Positions 61,239 to 64,000 of a stretch of 64,000 bases of DNA are shown here, one piece after another. Both the position numbers and the translations under genes were made by a program. The stretch is from Blautia caecimuris (lineage in GTDB: Bacteria; Bacillota; Clostridia; Lachnospirales; Lachnospiraceae). Positions within the stretch are counted from its first letter, which is position 1, and every line of letters starts with the position of its first letter. Where the stretch lies: positions 1 to 64,000 of the forward strand of contig NZ_JANJZT010000005.1 of assembly GCF_024622975.1 (NCBI RefSeq), written 5' to 3'. The notes below the pieces were generated by a model. It was not told the origin of the DNA, made no database searches, and saw only the letters and a list, made by a program, of their open reading frames with translations.

Positions 61239-62339
61239 TTAGTCCGTTTTCAGATTTTGGTCCAGAATCACCAGTTCGCCATTACGTTCAATGATGCCAG
61301 GCTGAACCACAACGATTTTCAGGCCTTCCTGTAATTCCATGTACTGTGAAGCATAACCCCAGACCTTGACCTGATTGCCTTCCTCAAGCCAAATGGCAGG
61401 GCTTACAGTACCATCCTCATTCAAAATCTGGTTGGCAATACAGTAAAGCTGGCCGGTTGTATCCTCTGCGATGTAGAGAGATACATCCGAAGCGAGCGGC
61501 GTACCGGCAATAGATTTATATTCACCGACTTCTTCGCCCCAAATAGTGCCTTCACTGTAAAATCCAACGGCCATATTTTCTTCGTATCCCTCGATGATTG
61601 CATTGAAATCCTGAGCATACGGCTCCATCTCGGCTGTTGTCGTATCCTTGTAAGTTGCAATCTTTTCATTTGATACCTGTTCTTTTATTTCCTGCGGCTG
61701 ATAATCCTTGTATTCAAAAATATTATCCGAAGCAAGTGTGATCGCTGTGTAGTCGTCACCCAGCATGACTTTATAAACAGCAATCTCATCATCACCAACA
61801 GTACGATTGATGTCGATATTTCCTGCGGAATTCAGTTCATATCCCTCTACACCTTCCAATGCCTTTTGTAAGGCTGTGTCAGACATAGCACAGTTGATCC
61901 CATTAAGTGTTACAAAGAAATCAGGATCTGGTCGATTCTTATCGGCAGAATATTCCAGTTCTACCACCGTCCCGCCCCCAGCAGGCTTACATGGCTCTGT
62001 CCCGTCATTTACGATTGCTACATCCATTTCCTGACCGTCTTTGGAAAGTTCCCCATAAATGCGATCGCCGGGCTGCAGAGAAACCTCATCTACATCATAT
62101 TCTTCTGTTTCCAGACTCCATCCGGCCTGTATCAGCCGGGAAGTTTCCAGGGGAAGCGTATAGTGAGTACCATCCAGTATGAACTCAGGTGTTCCGTCAT
62201 TTTTCAGCTGAGACAAAATGGCCTCATCTGTACACCCCTTATCACTGCCCGCAGCTGCCTGAGGTTTTGAAACGTATCCGGTCAGCATGCTGCCTGCCAG
62301 TACACATCCTGTCAGTAAAGTAATCCATTGTTTTTTCAT
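61239..62339 (-). CDS. Unknown secreted protein
   Basis: 366 residues. The signal peptide starts MKKQWITLLTGCVLAGSMLTG and likely ends near the alanines before GSDKG. The mature part is acidic, with no membrane helix. The ATG at 62339 is nine bases from AAAGGA; the ATG at 62345 is only three bases from it. Cys 14 is too early for a lipobox, so secretion rather than lipidation is likely. No domain recognised. Confidence 0.75.
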   Translation of the reverse strand: MKKQWITLLTGCVLAGSMLTGYVSKPQAAAGSDKGCTDEAILSQLKNDGTPEFILDGTHYTLPLETSRLIQAGWSLETEEYDVDEVSLQPGDRIYGELSKDGQEMDVAIVNDGTEPCKPAGGGTVVELEYSADKNRPDPDFFVTLNGINCAMSDTALQKALEGVEGYELNSAGNIDINRTVGDDEIAVYKVMLGDDYTAITLASDNIFEYKDYQPQEIKEQVSNEKIATYKDTTTAEMEPYAQDFNAIIEGYEENMAVGFYSEGTIWGEEVGEYKSIAGTPLASDVSLYIAEDTTGQLYCIANQILNEDGTVSPAIWLEEGNQVKVWGYASQYMELQEGLKIVVVQPGIIERNGELVILDQNLKTD

Positions 62340-62413
62340 AAGCATAAGTCCTTTCTGCGATAATATCCATTTGTTTTATGTATAACCCAAGTCGTATTCT
62401 GTATAACTGGCGA

Positions 62414-63002
62414 TTATGCTCCTATCAGCAATCCGGCCACAAAAAGTATGATCAGAAAGACAATAAGACACATCCCACAGAAAACTGCAATCGTAGTTTT
62501 TACTTTGTGCCGCTCCTTTAATGTCAGGACCATCATGGCAAATACATCAAAGAAAAAAAAGAACTGACAGATTCCACCCAAAACCGCAAGCCATTTCGGA
62601 TGTACGCCGTCTTTACACGACTTTATCAGATAAGCGATCGCATAGGGAGATGCCCCCAACAGAATCCCGTATCCTAAAATCAAAAACACAATGGTTAACC
62701 AGTCCAAACAATGCCATCAGCGGCAATGGGAAGAATGCTATCAGCGTTACATATACTGTGATGCTCCCTCCGATCAGGTAGAACGGGATCAGTCCATACT
62801 TGATGATCAAAGTGCAGTTCAGCAATGTCTTTCTTGACCACTTTCTTCCTACGATCAGCACAACGATCAAATTGACGATCCCCATGATAAAGGGCAGAAG
62901 GATCGATACTATCTGCAATGTGATCGCATTGCCAAAACAGACTGCCAAAAGAAAGAATGTATAAGACACAATTACATAGAGTACCGGGAGGATATAAGTC
63001 AT
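62414..63002 (-). pseudogene. Membrane protein split by a one-base frameshift
   Basis: Two hydrophobic open frames overlap at 62613-62707. Frame one (from 63002) gives four helices then PLMALFGL, and afterwards turns into non-membrane sequence; frame two (62707 down to 62414) starts exactly there with DWLTIVFLILGYGILLG and continues with three more helices. Removing one T from the run at 62706-62708 (TTGTTTGGAC) joins them into one 195-residue, roughly seven-helix protein. Either a real mutation, a sequence error, or programmed slippage. Confidence 0.8.
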
Positions 63003-63039
63003 TTAACAGCCTCCTTTCTTCGCCGGATCAGGCTGATAA

Positions 63040-63672
63040 TTATTCATTCTTCCCCATCACCATAGTCTCCTGTATTCTGTCCGTCACATGCTCCAGCAGA
63101 TAAAAGATCGTCTCGTAATGGATGTACTGCAGGATATTTTCGTCAAACATAAATTTCAGGTTTGCGGGAAATTCCTCGTCTCCCTCCCAGAACTGAAGGA
63201 TCACAGGCAAAAAAGAAAACGGGTACAGCTTTACCGCCACATCGCCTTTCAAATCTGTTTTTTCACCAAAAGATTCACAGGCCTTTTCAAGAGCCGCTAC
63301 CTTTCCGTTAAAGCTGTCAGCGGTTTTCTGGAACAGATTTACTCCCGGAGGATTCGCCTTCACAATACCCTTCAGCATATTGATGGAACAAAATTTTCCG
63401 GACAGACTGCAGCTATCTTTTGAATAGCAAAGCACATCATAGATTGTCATGGACTCATTGAAATTTCCTTCAGTGACTGAGTGAAACCCGTCCTCAGACC
63501 ATTCCACCACACCGTTTTTGCGGTTGATTCTGTAGGGTCTTCCCATAAAATCCAGGTACAGATACTGTCTGTCATTTTTCAGTGAAAATTTCTGAATCAT
63601 TTTTTCCTGGTCATATTTTATAAATTCATCCCGCATCCTGTTCCGTGTGATCTCATAATTGGATACTTTCAT
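63040..63672 (-). CDS. DUF3786 domain-containing protein
   Basis: 210 residues beginning MKVSNYEITRNRMRDEFIKYD. The DUF3786 pattern includes YLYLDFMGRPYRINRKNGVVEWS, MTIYDVLCYSKDSCSLSGKFC and KLYPFSFLPVILQFW. Related proteins have been linked to corrinoid or one-carbon metabolism, but function is unproven. Cytoplasmic, no membrane segment. Confidence 0.85.
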   Translation of the reverse strand: MKVSNYEITRNRMRDEFIKYDQEKMIQKFSLKNDRQYLYLDFMGRPYRINRKNGVVEWSEDGFHSVTEGNFNESMTIYDVLCYSKDSCSLSGKFCSINMLKGIVKANPPGVNLFQKTADSFNGKVAALEKACESFGEKTDLKGDVAVKLYPFSFLPVILQFWEGDEEFPANLKFMFDENILQYIHYETIFYLLEHVTDRIQETMVMGKNE

Positions 63673-63835
63673 TTTTCCCTCTTTCTTAATCTGCAGCTTC
63701 CAAATCAGCTGATTCGGTTATAGCTGTCATATTTTTATATTTCCGGTAAGTTTTATAAAAAGTCTGTCAAAAATCTCACAGCCTGATATTTCATAGACTT
63801 CATTGATTATTTTTGATTTTATCATACATTTACAG

Positions 63836-63883
63836 AAAAAGACAGAGTATTCTTACGGCCTGAAGCCAAATAAATACTCTGTC
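63836..63883 (-). terminator. Terminator of the gene leaving the window
   Basis: On the - strand GACAGAGTATT pairs with AATACTCTGTC over 11 bases (arms at 63873-63883 and 63841-63851), with a GGC/GCC inner stem in the loop, then TTTTT. Confidence 0.9.
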
Positions 63884-63917
63884 TTAAAAAACTTAAAAAA
63901 TGATAGAATCTATATTT

Positions 63918-64000
63918 TTATTCCTGAAATCTTCTCTGTTCTCTTTCGCAGCTGATTATCAGCAGGTCTTTGCGTTCAGGCTGTATACTGTCCTGCAAGC
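63918..64000 (-). CDS. 3' end of an unidentified gene (partial)
   Basis: An open frame enters from the right edge and stops with TAA at 63918-63920, encoding at least LQDSIQPERKDLLIISCERE and a short tail. The strong terminator begins 34 bases after the stop, as expected for a true gene end. Too short to identify. Confidence 0.5.
   Translation of the reverse strand, partial: LQDSIQPERKDLLIISCEREQRRFQE

Overview
The window looks like chromosomal DNA from a low-to-mid GC Firmicute of class Clostridia, most likely a gut Lachnospiraceae. Three things point there: AGGAGG-type ribosome binding sites with frequent TTG starts, an L21 leader followed by rplU-prp-rpmA with a Prp-cleavable N-terminal extension on L27, and the block radical SAM pair-rng-rplU-prp-rpmA-obgE-yhbY-nadD-yqeK-rsfS. 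No rRNA, tRNA, CRISPR array, insertion sequence or prophage was found.

Layout. 1-1098 is AT-rich and holds a tyrosine recombinase remnant that has lost its catalytic middle. 1335-20690 runs on the + strand (lexA excepted): a B12-type radical SAM pair, RNase G, an unknown membrane protein, the L21/L27 ribosome-assembly block, NAD synthesis and Ap4A genes, an HlyD-like protein with yggS-sepF-ylmH, then aroB, lspA, an RluA-family pseudouridine synthase, a cytidylate-kinase-like gene, dtd and an XerS-like recombinase. Every gene after about 20.7 kb is on the - strand. The recombinase and a VanW gene converge on one shared terminator. With a 30-bp dif-like palindrome about 200 bp upstream of the recombinase, this makes the point a candidate replication terminus region.

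20.7-42.6 kb (- strand, read right to left) is mutS-mutL-miaA, a PLP lyase and two flavoproteins, then radC-mreB-mreC-mreD-PBP2-minD-minE-rodA-DacF, i.e. cell-shape and division-site genes. minC is not in its usual place between PBP2 and minD.

42.9-58.4 kb is the most unusual region. It holds a PucR-type regulator, an OPT-family transporter, DUF917 (thiohydantoin desulfurase family), DUF1177, AroM, an M29/NicX-like enzyme, an Asp/Glu/hydantoin-type racemase, two small multi-spanning membrane proteins, M20, M28 and M24 peptidases and a YtcJ-like amidohydrolase. None of the enzymes has a signal peptide. I read this as uptake followed by cytoplasmic dismantling of one class of peptide-like or cyclised amino-acid substrates. 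The transporter promoter has a palindrome in its spacer, and its leader carries a terminator hairpin just before the ribosome binding site.

58.5-64 kb is poorly conserved accessory DNA: a GT2 glycosyltransferase coupled to a 33-codon micro-ORF, a 54-residue membrane peptide, an unknown membrane protein, a secreted protein, a membrane protein broken by a one-base frameshift, a DUF3786 protein, and the 3' end of a gene leaving the window.
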